DNA of 37,500 nucleotides. Origin: Bacteroidales bacterium. Its GTDB lineage: Bacteria; Bacteroidota; Bacteroidia; Bacteroidales; Muribaculaceae. The notes beneath the pieces were generated by a model. That model saw only the letters and a program-made list of their open reading frames with translations. It was not told the DNA's origin and did no database searches. Below are positions 17,705 through 27,167 of the stretch, piece after piece. How positions within the stretch are numbered: the stretch's first letter is position 1; every line of letters begins with the position of its first letter. The position numbers and the translations under genes were made by a program. The DNA lies in the NCBI GenBank assembly GCA_019416425.1, contig DXXK01000053.1:1-37500 (forward strand), in the 5' to 3' direction.

Positions 17705-18088
17705 ATGCCGAATAACAACGACACACAAAGAAACATCACCGACCTGCTGGCCGACACCATCGTGGATGCCATCCAGGACGTCAAGGGCTCCAGGATAGCC
17801 GACATAAACCTTGAGAATCTGGAAAGCGCCCCCGCCTTCCGGTTCATCGTCTGCCAGGGCAGGTCCACCACACAGGTTCAGTCCATCGCCGACAGCATAC
17901 GAGACAAGGTGCTGGAGGAATGCCACACGAAGCCCTACAACACCGACGGCGAGCGAAACGCGCAGTGGATCGTCATGGACTACGGCTCGGTCGTAGCCCA
18001 TATATTCCTGCCTGATTTCCGCGAGACCTACAACCTCGAGGACCTATGGAGCGACGCCGAGATAAACCTCATCCCCGACCTTGATTGA
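17705..18088 (+). CDS. rsfS: Ribosome silencing factor RsfS (YbeB/Iojap family)
   Basis: RsfS binds ribosomal protein L14 and blocks joining of the ribosomal subunits, lowering translation when nutrients are scarce. The 127-residue protein shows the family pattern: VDAIQDVKGSRIADINL near the start, FRFIVCQGRSTTQVQSIAD in the middle, and WIVMDYGSVVAHIFLPDFRETYNLEDLW near the end in two recognisable blocks. Length is typical. It is followed after 24 bases by ftsH on the same transcript, an arrangement I recall from other Bacteroidales. Confidence 0.93.
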   Translation: MPNNNDTQRNITDLLADTIVDAIQDVKGSRIADINLENLESAPAFRFIVCQGRSTTQVQSIADSIRDKVLEECHTKPYNTDGERNAQWIVMDYGSVVAHIFLPDFRETYNLEDLWSDAEINLIPDLD

Positions 18089-18112
18089 CAATCCTTCATT
18101 ACCCTTCCCAAT

Positions 18113-20170
18113 ATGGCACTACCAAACAGAAAGAAACAAGGCAGCAAGCGTCCGTTATTCAACATGTACTGGATGTATGCCCTTATCGCTATATCCCTTC
18201 TGGCTCTGTACTACTTCCAGGACGGCTCTCAGTCCAAGGAGGTTGACTGGTCGGACTTCGAGCATGCCGCCTTGGCCGGAGACTTCGACAAGATCGCCGT
18301 CCAGGCCGGCAGCGGCACCGCCGAAGGTATCCTGACCACACAGGGAGCCAAGAACCAGAAGTTCGACATGAGCTCCACTTTCGCCGGCGACAAGAAACTC
18401 GTCACCACCATTCCCTCCTCGGACAAGATCCAGGAGAAGATCGACACCTGGAACACATCGCTCCAGGCCGAGGGTAAACCTGCCATCAAGGTTACCTACG
18501 AGAAGGGCTCCGACCTGATGAAGTTCATATGGTACTTCGGTCCGGTGTTCCTGATCTTCTTCTTCATGTACTACATGTCCAAGCGGATGAGCGGTGGTGC
18601 CGGCGGCGGAGGCATCTTCAATGTCGGCAAGTCCAAGGCCATGGTGTTCGATAAGGACAACGGCACCAACGTCACGTTCGACGACGTGGCCGGACTGTCG
18701 GAGGCCAAGGTCGAGATCGAGGAAATCGTGGAGTTCCTGAAGAACCCGCAGCGATACACCGACTTAGGCGCAAAGATTCCTAAAGGCGCGTTGCTGGTGG
18801 GTCCTCCGGGAACCGGCAAGACGCTGCTGGCCAAGGCCGTCGCAGGCGAGGCCAGCGTTCCGTTCCTGTCAATGTCCGGCTCGGACTTCGTCGAGATGTT
18901 CGTCGGCGTGGGTGCCGCACGCGTCCGCGACCTGTTCAAGCAGGCCAAGGAGAAAGCCCCCTGCATCGTGTTCATCGACGAGATCGATGCCGTGGGCCGC
19001 GCGCGTGGCCGCAATCCCAACATGGGAAGCAACGACGAGCGCGAGAACACCCTGAACCAGATGCTGACTGAGATGGACGGCTTCCAGTCCAACAACGGCG
19101 TGATCTGTCTGGCCGCCACCAACCGCGCCGACATGCTCGACAAGGCTCTGCTCCGTCCCGGACGATTCGACCGCCAGATTTATGTGGACCTCCCTGAGCT
19201 GACCGACCGCGAGGCCATCTTCAAGGTTCACCTCCGTAACATCAAGGTGAACGCCCACCTCGACATCGAGCAGCTGGCACGCCAGACCCAGGGCTTCAGC
19301 GGCGCCGACATCGCCAACGTCTGCAACGAGGCCGCCCTGATCGCCGCGCGCAACAACAAGAAGCTCGTGGACTGGGATGACTTCATGGCCGCCATCGACC
19401 GTATAGTAGGCGGTCTGGAGAAGAAGAGCCGCATCATCACCGACGACGAGAAGGTCAGCATCGCCACCCACGAGGCGGGCCATGCCACCGTCACCTGGAT
19501 GATCCAGTACGGCAATCCGCTGGTCAAGGTCACCATCGTGCCGCGCGGCCGAGCGCTCGGAGCCGCCTGGTACGCCCCCGAGGAACGTCAGATAATCCCC
19601 ACACAGGCCCTGCTCGACACAATGTGCGGCCTTCTGGCGGGACGAGCCGCCGAGGAGGTGTTCCTGGGACAGATCGGCACCGGCGCCAGCGATGACCTGG
19701 AGAAGTGCACCAAGATAGCCCGCTCGCTCGTCCTTGTTTACGGCATGAGCGATAAGCTCCCCAACCTGAACTACAACGACTCCACCGGCCAGGAGATGGG
19801 ATTCACCAAGCCCTACTCCGACGAGACCGCCCAGATAATCGACCAGGAGGTGAAGCGCATCGTCAACGAGCAGTACGAGCGCGCCAAGGAGATCCTGCGC
19901 AAGTACGCCAAGCAGCACAACCAGATCCGCGACGAGCTTGTAGAGCACGAGGTCATCTACCACGACGACGTGCAGCGCATCCTGGGTCCCCGCCAGTGGA
20001 AGAGCCGCACCGACGAGATCATCGAGATCAACAAGAAGCAGGAGGCCGGCCAGATCGGCAGCAACGCCGGTTCAGGCAAACAGCCCAAAGGCATTCCCGT
20101 CTCCGACAGCGCGGAACACGCCGACTATGACGACGACATCGACACACCACCTCCTTTCAGTGGTAAATAA
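18113..20170 (+). CDS. ftsH: ATP-dependent zinc metalloprotease FtsH
   Basis: FtsH is a membrane-anchored hexameric AAA+ protease that degrades misassembled membrane proteins and regulatory proteins. The 685 residues have a first membrane helix at about 17-36, a roughly 100-residue periplasmic domain, and a second helix at about 138-157. The AAA module follows, with Walker A GPPGTGKT (230-237), Walker B IVFIDEIDA and the second region of homology near RPGRFDRQI. The protease domain has the zinc motif HEAGH (453-457). The tail after residue 650 is acidic and low complexity. A strong terminator follows directly, so cdsA, which I recall often following ftsH in relatives, is not attached here. 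Confidence 0.97.
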   Translation: MALPNRKKQGSKRPLFNMYWMYALIAISLLALYYFQDGSQSKEVDWSDFEHAALAGDFDKIAVQAGSGTAEGILTTQGAKNQKFDMSSTFAGDKKLVTTIPSSDKIQEKIDTWNTSLQAEGKPAIKVTYEKGSDLMKFIWYFGPVFLIFFFMYYMSKRMSGGAGGGGIFNVGKSKAMVFDKDNGTNVTFDDVAGLSEAKVEIEEIVEFLKNPQRYTDLGAKIPKGALLVGPPGTGKTLLAKAVAGEASVPFLSMSGSDFVEMFVGVGAARVRDLFKQAKEKAPCIVFIDEIDAVGRARGRNPNMGSNDERENTLNQMLTEMDGFQSNNGVICLAATNRADMLDKALLRPGRFDRQIYVDLPELTDREAIFKVHLRNIKVNAHLDIEQLARQTQGFSGADIANVCNEAALIAARNNKKLVDWDDFMAAIDRIVGGLEKKSRIITDDEKVSIATHEAGHATVTWMIQYGNPLVKVTIVPRGRALGAAWYAPEERQIIPTQALLDTMCGLLAGRAAEEVFLGQIGTGASDDLEKCTKIARSLVLVYGMSDKLPNLNYNDSTGQEMGFTKPYSDETAQIIDQEVKRIVNEQYERAKEILRKYAKQHNQIRDELVEHEVIYHDDVQRILGPRQWKSRTDEIIEINKKQEAGQIGSNAGSGKQPKGIPVSDSAEHADYDDDIDTPPPFSGK

Positions 20171-20175
20171 TTGTT

Positions 20176-20205
20176 AAAAGACCGCTTTCGGCGGTCTTTT
20201 TTTTT
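20176..20205 (+). terminator. Rho-independent terminator after ftsH
   Basis: A 10-bp perfect stem AAAAGACCGC / GCGGTCTTTT with loop TTTCG continues into nine T residues. It starts 5 bases after the ftsH stop. The last three Ts and the following G make the -33 box of the efflux operon promoter. Confidence 0.92.
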
Positions 20206-20233
20206 GTTATAAAGGTGAAAATTAGTAATTTTG
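20203..20233 (+). promoter_or_regulatory. RND efflux operon promoter
   Basis: TTTG at 20203-20206 and TAATTTTG at 20226-20233 with a 19-base spacer. The predicted start near 20240 leaves a leader of about 80 bases. The -33 box is formed by the end of the ftsH terminator T-run. No repressor gene or obvious operator lies next to it. Confidence 0.85.
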
Positions 20234-20320
20234 CAACTCGTAAAACCCATATTGCATTTTCGGTTTTCTCTTAAAACCCGATAGATTACTGATATAGAAA
20301 CAATTACCAAATAGATATAT

Positions 20321-21445
20321 ATGAATACCAGACGATTTTGCTATTTGACGGCTCTCGGTGCATTCGGCGTCCTGAGCCTGGCATCGTGCAAAGGCAAGCA
20401 GCAGCAACAAGGGCAGCAGGCCCCGGAACTCGCCGTAATGGTTGTCGGCGAACAAAATGCCGATCTGGAGACCGGCTATCCAACTACCCTGGAGGGATCC
20501 AACGACGTTCAGATCCGTCCCCAGATCCAGGGTTTCATCACCAAGGTGTACGTGCACGAGGGTGAGCGCGTCCGCGCCGGACAGACACTGTTCGCCATCG
20601 ACCAGGTGACCCTCCAGGCCGCCGTAGACGCTGCCAAGAGCGGTGTCGCCGTAGCCCAGGCCAACGTCAACACGGCCCAGACCAATGCCAACAACAACAA
20701 GATTCTGTACGACAAGAATATAATCTCGGCCGCAGCCTATCAGACCAGCGTCGACGCCCTGAACGCCGCCAAGGCCCAGTACAACCAGGCGGCAGCCAAC
20801 CTGGCCTCGGCACGCAAGAACCTCTCCTACGCCACCGTCACCAGCCCCATCAGCGGTCTTGTCGGAAACATTCCCTATAAGGAGGGCTCGCTCGTGTCGC
20901 CGCAGACCGAGCTGACCGTCGTTTCCGACAACGGCGACATGGACGCTTACTTCTCCATGAACGAGAAGGACATTCTGGCCATGACTGACAACGGCACCCG
21001 CACGCTGGAGCAGGCCGTGGCCGCAATGCCCCCCGTCACGCTGCAGTTAGCTAACGGAACGCGTTACAACCAGCCCGGTAAGATCGTGGCCATCAGCGGC
21101 GTAATCGACCCCGCCACGGGTGCGGCGACGGCCAAGGCCGTATTCCCCAACCCCAATGGAATGCTCCACAGCGGCAACACCGGCAAGGTGATGATGCCCC
21201 AGCAGTACGCAAATGTAATCACCGTGCCTCAGGCAGCTACCTACGAGGTTCAGGACATGAAGTTCGTGTATGTCCTGGGCGACAGCAGCAAGGTTCACTC
21301 CACAGCAATCACCATCGCTCCGGAGAACGACGGCAAGAACTACATCGTCACTTCCGGCCTGACCCCCGGCCAGACCATCGTTACCGAGGGTGTCGGAATC
21401 ACGGTCAAGGACAATATGGTCATCACCCCCAAGAAGAACAAATAA
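20321..21445 (+). CDS. RND efflux periplasmic adaptor lipoprotein (AcrA/MexA family)
   Basis: The membrane-fusion protein bridges the inner-membrane pump and the outer-membrane channel. The 374 residues begin with a lipoprotein signal ending in the lipobox LASC (C23), so it is probably anchored by lipid. A Q-rich linker (KGKQQQQGQQ) follows. The lipoyl/hairpin part has VQIRPQIQGFITKVYVHEGERV, an alanine-rich coiled-coil hairpin (about residues 100-160), then the second lipoyl half (ATVTSPISGLVGNI) and a beta-barrel with YVLGDSSKV near the end. First gene of an adaptor-pump-channel operon; the pump starts 31 bases downstream. Confidence 0.93.
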   Translation: MNTRRFCYLTALGAFGVLSLASCKGKQQQQGQQAPELAVMVVGEQNADLETGYPTTLEGSNDVQIRPQIQGFITKVYVHEGERVRAGQTLFAIDQVTLQAAVDAAKSGVAVAQANVNTAQTNANNNKILYDKNIISAAAYQTSVDALNAAKAQYNQAAANLASARKNLSYATVTSPISGLVGNIPYKEGSLVSPQTELTVVSDNGDMDAYFSMNEKDILAMTDNGTRTLEQAVAAMPPVTLQLANGTRYNQPGKIVAISGVIDPATGAATAKAVFPNPNGMLHSGNTGKVMMPQQYANVITVPQAATYEVQDMKFVYVLGDSSKVHSTAITIAPENDGKNYIVTSGLTPGQTIVTEGVGITVKDNMVITPKKNK

Positions 21446-21476
21446 GGGGTACTTGTCAATTCCTAAGTTTTAGAGG

Positions 21477-24400
21477 ATGAAATTAGCAACATTCATTAAT
21501 CGGCCGGTCCTCTCGACGGTGATCTCCATCTTCATCGTCCTGCTGGGTCTTCTGGGACTCGCCTCCCTGCCGATCGAGCAATATCCCAATATTGCGCCCC
21601 CTACGATCTCAGTATCCACCAACTATACCGGAGCAAACGCCCAGGCCGTGCTGAACTCAGTGATCGCCCCGCTCGAGGAACAGATCAACGGCGCCGAGAA
21701 CATGGACTACATGTACTCCACCGCCTCCAACAACGGTTCGGCCCAGATCCAGGTGTACTTCAAGCCGGGCATGGACCCCGACATGGCAGCCGTGGACGTG
21801 CAGAACCGTGTGGCCAAAGCCGCCAGCCAGCTCCCCTCCGAGGTAAACCAGGTGGGTGTGATAACCCAGAAACGCCAGAGCTCCATGCTGATGGTGTTCG
21901 ACGTCTTCGACGAGAGCGGTAAATACTCCGAGGAATTCATCGAGAACTACGCCGCCATCAACATCATCCCCGTCATCAAGCGTGTGCCCGGTGTGGGCGA
22001 GGCCATGGTGATGGGTGCCGACTACTCCATGCGAATCTGGCTCAAGCCCGACATCATGGCCTCATACGGTCTGATGCCCAGTGACGTCAGCGCAGCCCTG
22101 GCCGAGCAGAACATCGAGGCCGCTCCAGGCCAGTTCGGCGAGAACGGTAACCGGAGCTTCCAGTATACGATGCGTTACAAGGGACGTCTGTCGGACGAGA
22201 AAGAGTTCGGCGACATCATCATACGCGCGACCCCGGACGGCGAGATCCTGCGCCTCCGCGACGTGGCCGACATCGAGCTGGGCCGTCTATCCTACGGCTT
22301 CCACTCCACCACCAACGGCCACATCGGCGTGGCAGCCATGATCATGCAGTCGCCAGGCTCGAACGCCACACAGGTAGTAAACGATATCCAGAAGCAGCTC
22401 GACGAGTTCCAGAAGGAAGCCCCCAAGGGAATCGTCATCGAGACTACCATGGATGTCAACCAGTTCCTGTTCGCCTCGATACACGAGGTGATCAAGACCC
22501 TGATCGAGGCCTTCATCCTGGTGTTCCTGGTAGTGTTCATCTTCCTCCAGGACTTCCGATCCACACTGATTCCCATGATCGCCATTCCTGTGGCGTTGAT
22601 CGGTACGTTCGGACTGATGTACATCTTCGGATTCTCGCTCAACCTGCTGACCCTGTCCGCTCTGGTGCTGGCCATCGCGATTGTGGTCGATGACGCCATT
22701 GTGGTGGTCGAGGCGGTGCACGCCAAGCTGGACCAGGGGTACAGCTCCGCGAAGACCGCCGCAATCGACGCAATGAACGAGATCGCCTCCGCCCTGATCT
22801 CAATCACGCTGGTAATGATGCTGGTGTTCATCCCCGTGTCGTTCATGGGTGGAACCTCCGGCGTGTTCTACCGCCAGTTCGGTCTGACCATGGCCATGGC
22901 CATATTCCTGTCGGCCGTCAACGCCTTGACGCTTTCGCCCGCACTGTGCGCCATCTTCCTGAAGCCGCATAACGGCGACGCCAAGCCGCTGGGCGAGCGC
23001 ATGAAGGATGCCTACGCCACCACAGGCCAGGTGCTGAAGCAGACCTACAAGAAGCGTCTCGGCTTCCATTTCCCTGCATGGCTCACCTCGATCCTGCTGC
23101 TGGCCGCCATCACATTCCTGGTATTAGGATGGTATACGTTCGAGAACGTGGCACTCAGCTGTCTGGCATATGCCGTGGCCATCCTGGCCCTGATTGGCCT
23201 GTTTCAACGCAACTTCATCGACGCATTCAACAAGGTGTTCGCCAAACTTACCGACATCTACAAGAAGGCGGCCACATGGTTCATCAACCATAAGCTGGTC
23301 GGATTCGGCACCGTCGGCGCAGCTGTCGCAGTGCTGGTATGGCTCATGTCCACCACCGCGACCGCACTGGTGCCCAACGAGGATACCGGCACCATCATGG
23401 GAGTCGTCGACATGCCTCCCGCAACCTCGATGGAGCGCACCAAGGCCATCATGGACCGAGTGGACTCCATCTGCGGCACCATCCCTGCGATCCAGATGCG
23501 TAATGCCATCACCGGCTACAGCTTCATCTCCGGCCAGGGCAACACCTACGGCTCATTCATCATCAAGCTGAAGCCATGGGAGGAGCGCGACCTCAAGACC
23601 GAATCCGCCCAGGCAATCGTGGCCCAGCTGTTCCAGAAGGTGGCTCAGGTGCCCGACGGCCGTATCATGTTCTTCCAGCCTCCTATGATTTCCGGTTACT
23701 CGGCCACCTCCGGTTTCGAAATCCGTCTGCAGGACAAGACCGGCGGCAGCCTGGACAACTTCTACAAGGTCTACCAGCAGTTCATCGCCGCCCTCAACGC
23801 CCGTCCCGAAATCGCCATGGCCTACTCCACATTCAACCCTGCCTTCCCGCAGTACATGGTCGAGCTGGACGTGGCCAAGATCAAGCAGGCCGGCCTGACG
23901 CAGAACGCCGTGCTCCAGACCCTGCAGGGCTACTACGGCGGTATGTACATCTCCAACTTCAATAAGTTCGGCAAGCTGTACCGCGTCATGATGCAGGCCA
24001 ATCCCGAGGCTCGCGTGTCGCCCGAGACGCTGAAGAGCATCAAGATCCGCAACGGAGCCACGATGGCCCCCATCGACAACTTCGTGAAGCTGACACGTGT
24101 CTACGGCCCAGACCTGATCAACCGTTTCAACATGTTCACCTCCATCTCCGTCACCGGTTCGCCGGCCCAGGGATTCTCGTCGGGCGACGCCATCCGCGCC
24201 ATCGAGGAGACCGCAGCAGCAACGCTGCCGGTCGGATTCGGCTACGACTACTCCGGCCTGACGCGCGAGGAGGCCAAGCAGGGCTCCAGCTCCACGGCCT
24301 ACGTCTTCGCGCTGGTGCTCCTGTTCGTCTACCTGCTGCTCTCCGCTCAGTATGAGTCCTACATAGTGCCCTGGGCCGTCATCCTCTCCGTGCCTTTCGG

Positions 24401-24875
24401 TCTGATGGGTTCCTTCGTCTTTGCCCGCTTCATGGGCATCGACAACAACATCTACCTACAGATCGCATTGATCATGCTGATTGGTCTGCTGGCCAAGAAC
24501 GCCATCCTGATCGTTGAGTTCGCGCTGGAGCGGCGCCGTGCCGGAGTATCGGTCGTCAAGTCGGCCGTCCTCGGTGCCGTGGCGCGTCTGCGACCCATCC
24601 TGATGACCTCGCTGGCCATGATCATCGGTCTGCTCCCAATGATGTTCGCCACCGGCGCCGGCGCAAACGGCTACCGCGCCCTGGGCACAGGTGCCATAGG
24701 AGGTATGCTGATCGGTATGATCCTCCAGGTGCTTGTGGTGCCTGCGCTCTACGTCGCTTTCCAGCTCCTCCAGGAGAAGGTAAAGCCTATGACCTGGAAC
24801 GACAAGGATACTTCCGGCATCAGCGCCGAGCTGGCCCAGTACTCCATCGAGCGGCATAACGAACCCGAAAATTGA
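21477..24875 (+). CDS. RND efflux inner-membrane permease (HAE1/AcrB family), with an extra membrane insert
   Basis: A proton-driven exporter of hydrophobic or amphiphilic compounds. The opening FINRPVLSTVISIFIVLLGL, the ATAAPLEEQINGAEN-like segment (here APLEEQINGAENMDYM), the TM4 proton-relay motif VLAIAIVVDDAIVVVE and GLLAKNAILIVEFA in the second half are all present. At 1132 residues it is about 80 longer than the usual 1030-1060. The surplus lies at about residues 510-600, between the first-half helices and the VPNEDTGTIMG segment. It includes two strongly hydrophobic stretches near residues 535-553 and 558-577, so 14 rather than 12 helices may be present. The TGA stop overlaps a TTG, but the next gene most likely starts at 24896. 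Substrate unknown. Confidence 0.95.
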   Translation: MKLATFINRPVLSTVISIFIVLLGLLGLASLPIEQYPNIAPPTISVSTNYTGANAQAVLNSVIAPLEEQINGAENMDYMYSTASNNGSAQIQVYFKPGMDPDMAAVDVQNRVAKAASQLPSEVNQVGVITQKRQSSMLMVFDVFDESGKYSEEFIENYAAINIIPVIKRVPGVGEAMVMGADYSMRIWLKPDIMASYGLMPSDVSAALAEQNIEAAPGQFGENGNRSFQYTMRYKGRLSDEKEFGDIIIRATPDGEILRLRDVADIELGRLSYGFHSTTNGHIGVAAMIMQSPGSNATQVVNDIQKQLDEFQKEAPKGIVIETTMDVNQFLFASIHEVIKTLIEAFILVFLVVFIFLQDFRSTLIPMIAIPVALIGTFGLMYIFGFSLNLLTLSALVLAIAIVVDDAIVVVEAVHAKLDQGYSSAKTAAIDAMNEIASALISITLVMMLVFIPVSFMGGTSGVFYRQFGLTMAMAIFLSAVNALTLSPALCAIFLKPHNGDAKPLGERMKDAYATTGQVLKQTYKKRLGFHFPAWLTSILLLAAITFLVLGWYTFENVALSCLAYAVAILALIGLFQRNFIDAFNKVFAKLTDIYKKAATWFINHKLVGFGTVGAAVAVLVWLMSTTATALVPNEDTGTIMGVVDMPPATSMERTKAIMDRVDSICGTIPAIQMRNAITGYSFISGQGNTYGSFIIKLKPWEERDLKTESAQAIVAQLFQKVAQVPDGRIMFFQPPMISGYSATSGFEIRLQDKTGGSLDNFYKVYQQFIAALNARPEIAMAYSTFNPAFPQYMVELDVAKIKQAGLTQNAVLQTLQGYYGGMYISNFNKFGKLYRVMMQANPEARVSPETLKSIKIRNGATMAPIDNFVKLTRVYGPDLINRFNMFTSISVTGSPAQGFSSGDAIRAIEETAAATLPVGFGYDYSGLTREEAKQGSSSTAYVFALVLLFVYLLLSAQYESYIVPWAVILSVPFGLMGSFVFARFMGIDNNIYLQIALIMLIGLLAKNAILIVEFALERRRAGVSVVKSAVLGAVARLRPILMTSLAMIIGLLPMMFATGAGANGYRALGTGAIGGMLIGMILQVLVVPALYVAFQLLQEKVKPMTWNDKDTSGISAELAQYSIERHNEPEN

Positions 24876-24895
24876 TTCAATCCAAGGAAGAAGAA

Positions 24896-26275
24896 ATGAA
24901 ACTTTCCAAATATATCGCTGTCGCAGCCTTGTCATTAGCCATGACAAGCTGCGGCATCTACAAGAAATACGAGATGCCCATCGAGAACTCGTATATGAAC
25001 CGATACGCCGAGGCGCTGGCGCAGCCTGTGGATTCCACGTCGCTGCCCTACCTGGGCTGGGAGCAGGTTTTCTCCGACCCGCTGCTGCAGGACTACATAC
25101 GCACGGCCCTGGCGCAGAACACCGACCTGGACAATGCCGTCCAGAACGTCAAGATCGCCCAGGCGCAGCTGCAGGGTGCCAAGCTCAGCTACTTCCCCGC
25201 CGTCGCCCTGTCGCCTAACGGCGGTGCAGCCAAGTACGGCAGCGGCAAGATGGACACCTGGACCTACACCATCCCCATGTCCATCCAGTGGGAGATCGAT
25301 GTCTTCGGCAAGATCCTGAACCGCAAGCGCGGCGCACGGATCACCGTGGATCAGATGCAGGAATACCAGGCTGCCACGCGCTCGCAGATCATCTCGGCCG
25401 TGGCCAACGTCTACTACTCTCTGGTGCTCCTCAACCAGCAGCTGGACCTGACGCAGCGTACCTCCCGGATCTGGAAGGACCAAGTCGAGTCCATGAAGCT
25501 GATGAAGAACGCCGGAATGGTCAACGAGGCCGCCGTGGTGCAGAGCACCGCCAACTACTGGAACATAATGTCGACGATCCCCGACATCCGTCAGGCCATC
25601 CACGAACTGAACAACTCCATGGCCCTGCTGCTACATGAGCCTGCCACCAAGACCTACGCCGTGACCGGCAATCTGGACTTCGAGCTGCCCGTCAGCATCG
25701 AGAACGGCGTACCTATGTACTATCTGGCCGCCCGTCCCGACGTGCGCGCCGCCGAACGTGGCGTGGCTGCCGCCTACTATTCCGTCAGCTCGGCTCGCGC
25801 CGCATTCTACCCCAGCCTGATGATCAGCTCCAACGGCGGCTTCACCAACCTGCTCGGCTCCATCGTCAGGAACCCGGGTGAGTTCTTCATCCAGCTGGCG
25901 GGTCAGCTCACGGCCCCCCTGTTCTCGCGCGGTCAGAACATAGCCAACCTCAAGGTGGCCAAGGCCAACCAGAAAGTGGCCATGAACAACTTCGAGAACA
26001 CCGTCCTCGCGGCCTCCAGCGACGTCAGCGACGCCCTCTCCCAGTTCAAGAACAACAAGGAAAAGCACGAATATCTGCTCCAACAGATAAATAATTTGGA
26101 AAAATCTGTGGAATATACTCAGGAATTATTAACTTTGGACCAGAAAACCACCTACCTGGAGGTTCTGACCGCCCAGTCCAGCCTGCTGAGTGCCCAGTTG
26201 GCAAGTCTGAATTGCTGGCACAGCAAGGTCGCTGCATGCATCACCTTGTACCAGGCCGTAGGTGGAGGACGTTAA
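24896..26275 (+). CDS. TolC/NodT-type outer-membrane efflux lipoprotein
   Basis: The outer-membrane channel partner of the RND pump. The 459-residue protein starts with a lipoprotein signal ending in AMTSC (lipid-attached C19). Two OEP repeats follow: the first with YIRTALAQNTDLDNAVQNVKIAQAQL and the partner helix region VANVYYSLVLLNQQLDL, the second with ARPDVRAAERGVAAAYY and FYPSLMISSNGGFTN. This is the NodT-type arrangement. A TTG overlapping the permease stop would give an extra eight residues, but ATG 24896 starts directly at the signal peptide and is preceded by a purine-rich ggaagaagaa, so I chose it. The next gene follows after 25 bases. Confidence 0.93.
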   Translation: MKLSKYIAVAALSLAMTSCGIYKKYEMPIENSYMNRYAEALAQPVDSTSLPYLGWEQVFSDPLLQDYIRTALAQNTDLDNAVQNVKIAQAQLQGAKLSYFPAVALSPNGGAAKYGSGKMDTWTYTIPMSIQWEIDVFGKILNRKRGARITVDQMQEYQAATRSQIISAVANVYYSLVLLNQQLDLTQRTSRIWKDQVESMKLMKNAGMVNEAAVVQSTANYWNIMSTIPDIRQAIHELNNSMALLLHEPATKTYAVTGNLDFELPVSIENGVPMYYLAARPDVRAAERGVAAAYYSVSSARAAFYPSLMISSNGGFTNLLGSIVRNPGEFFIQLAGQLTAPLFSRGQNIANLKVAKANQKVAMNNFENTVLAASSDVSDALSQFKNNKEKHEYLLQQINNLEKSVEYTQELLTLDQKTTYLEVLTAQSSLLSAQLASLNCWHSKVAACITLYQAVGGGR

Positions 26276-26300
26276 CTCTAACCAATAAAGTCAAAGTACC

Positions 26301-27098
26301 ATGGCAGCAAACATCAGTCCATTGGCCTATGTGCACCCCGAGGCACAGATAGGCAATGACGTGACCATCATGGCCTTTGCCTACATCGACAGGAATGTAG
26401 TCATCGGCGATGGTTGCGTGGTGCGCCCGCATGTTTCCATTCTGGATGGCGCACGGATCGGCCGTAACAACAAGTTCTACGAGGGCAGCGTCATCTGCGC
26501 GTCTCCTCAGGATTTCCGCTGGAAAGGCCAGAAGTCGTTCGTCGTAATCGGCGACAACAATGTGATTCGCGAACACGTCATCATCAACCGCAGCATCCAG
26601 GAGAATGAATCCACCACAATCGGAAGCTACTCGTTCATCATGGCCCAGACACATATCGGCCATGACTCCAGGATCGGCAGCCATGTGGTGCTGGGCAACT
26701 CGGTCAAGATCGCCGGCGACGTCAAGATCGGCGACTTCACCATCATGTCCAGCAGCGCGCTGGCTCATGAAGGCGTCGACATCGGCCAATGGGCACTGAT
26801 CAAGGGAGGCTGCCGCGTCAACAGCAACGTGCCCCCCTACGCTGTCATGGCACACAACCCGATAGTCTACTACGGAGTCAATGCATTCATCCTGCGCAAG
26901 GGCAAGTTCTCGGAGGAGACCATCGACAACATCGCCAAATGTTTCCGACACCTGTACCAGTCGGGAACCTCGACGTTCAACGCCATGCGGCGCATCGAGG
27001 CCGACGTTGATCCCGGACCCGAACGCGACGCCATCATCAACTTCGTCCGCGACCACAAGTACAGGCTGGCCGCGATCCGACTCGACGATAGAGAGTAG
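26301..27098 (+). CDS. lpxA: LpxA-like acyl-ACP:UDP-GlcNAc O-acyltransferase
   Basis: A left-handed beta-helix acyltransferase of 265 residues; E. coli LpxA has 262. LpxA transfers a hydroxyacyl chain from ACP to the 3-OH of UDP-GlcNAc, the first step of lipid A. Hexapeptide repeats run from residue 8 to about 190. IREHVIINRS matches the LpxA loop, and THIGHD places H121 at the catalytic histidine (E. coli H125). VPPYAVMAHNP and the helical C-terminal domain also fit. It is the fourth gene behind the efflux operon, 25 bases after the channel gene and before a terminator. Bacteroidales usually carry another lpxA beside lpxD and lpxC, so this may be a paralogue with a different acyl chain or sugar preference. 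Confidence 0.75.
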   Translation: MAANISPLAYVHPEAQIGNDVTIMAFAYIDRNVVIGDGCVVRPHVSILDGARIGRNNKFYEGSVICASPQDFRWKGQKSFVVIGDNNVIREHVIINRSIQENESTTIGSYSFIMAQTHIGHDSRIGSHVVLGNSVKIAGDVKIGDFTIMSSSALAHEGVDIGQWALIKGGCRVNSNVPPYAVMAHNPIVYYGVNAFILRKGKFSEETIDNIAKCFRHLYQSGTSTFNAMRRIEADVDPGPERDAIINFVRDHKYRLAAIRLDDRE

Positions 27099-27116
27099 GC
27101 CGGACCCGGACTGAGG

Positions 27117-27158
27117 TTATAAGTCTTATAACTCTTATTATTCTTATAACTTTTATAG
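27117..27158 (+). repeat. Nine-base imperfect tandem repeat
   Basis: Successive units TTATAAGTC, TTATAACTC, TTATTATTC, TTATAACTT and a partial TTATAG run between the lpxA-like stop and the terminator. The first two units also form the small palindrome GTTATAAGTCTTATAAC. No coding is seen here. Confidence 0.7.
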
Positions 27159-27167
27159 CTGATTTTC

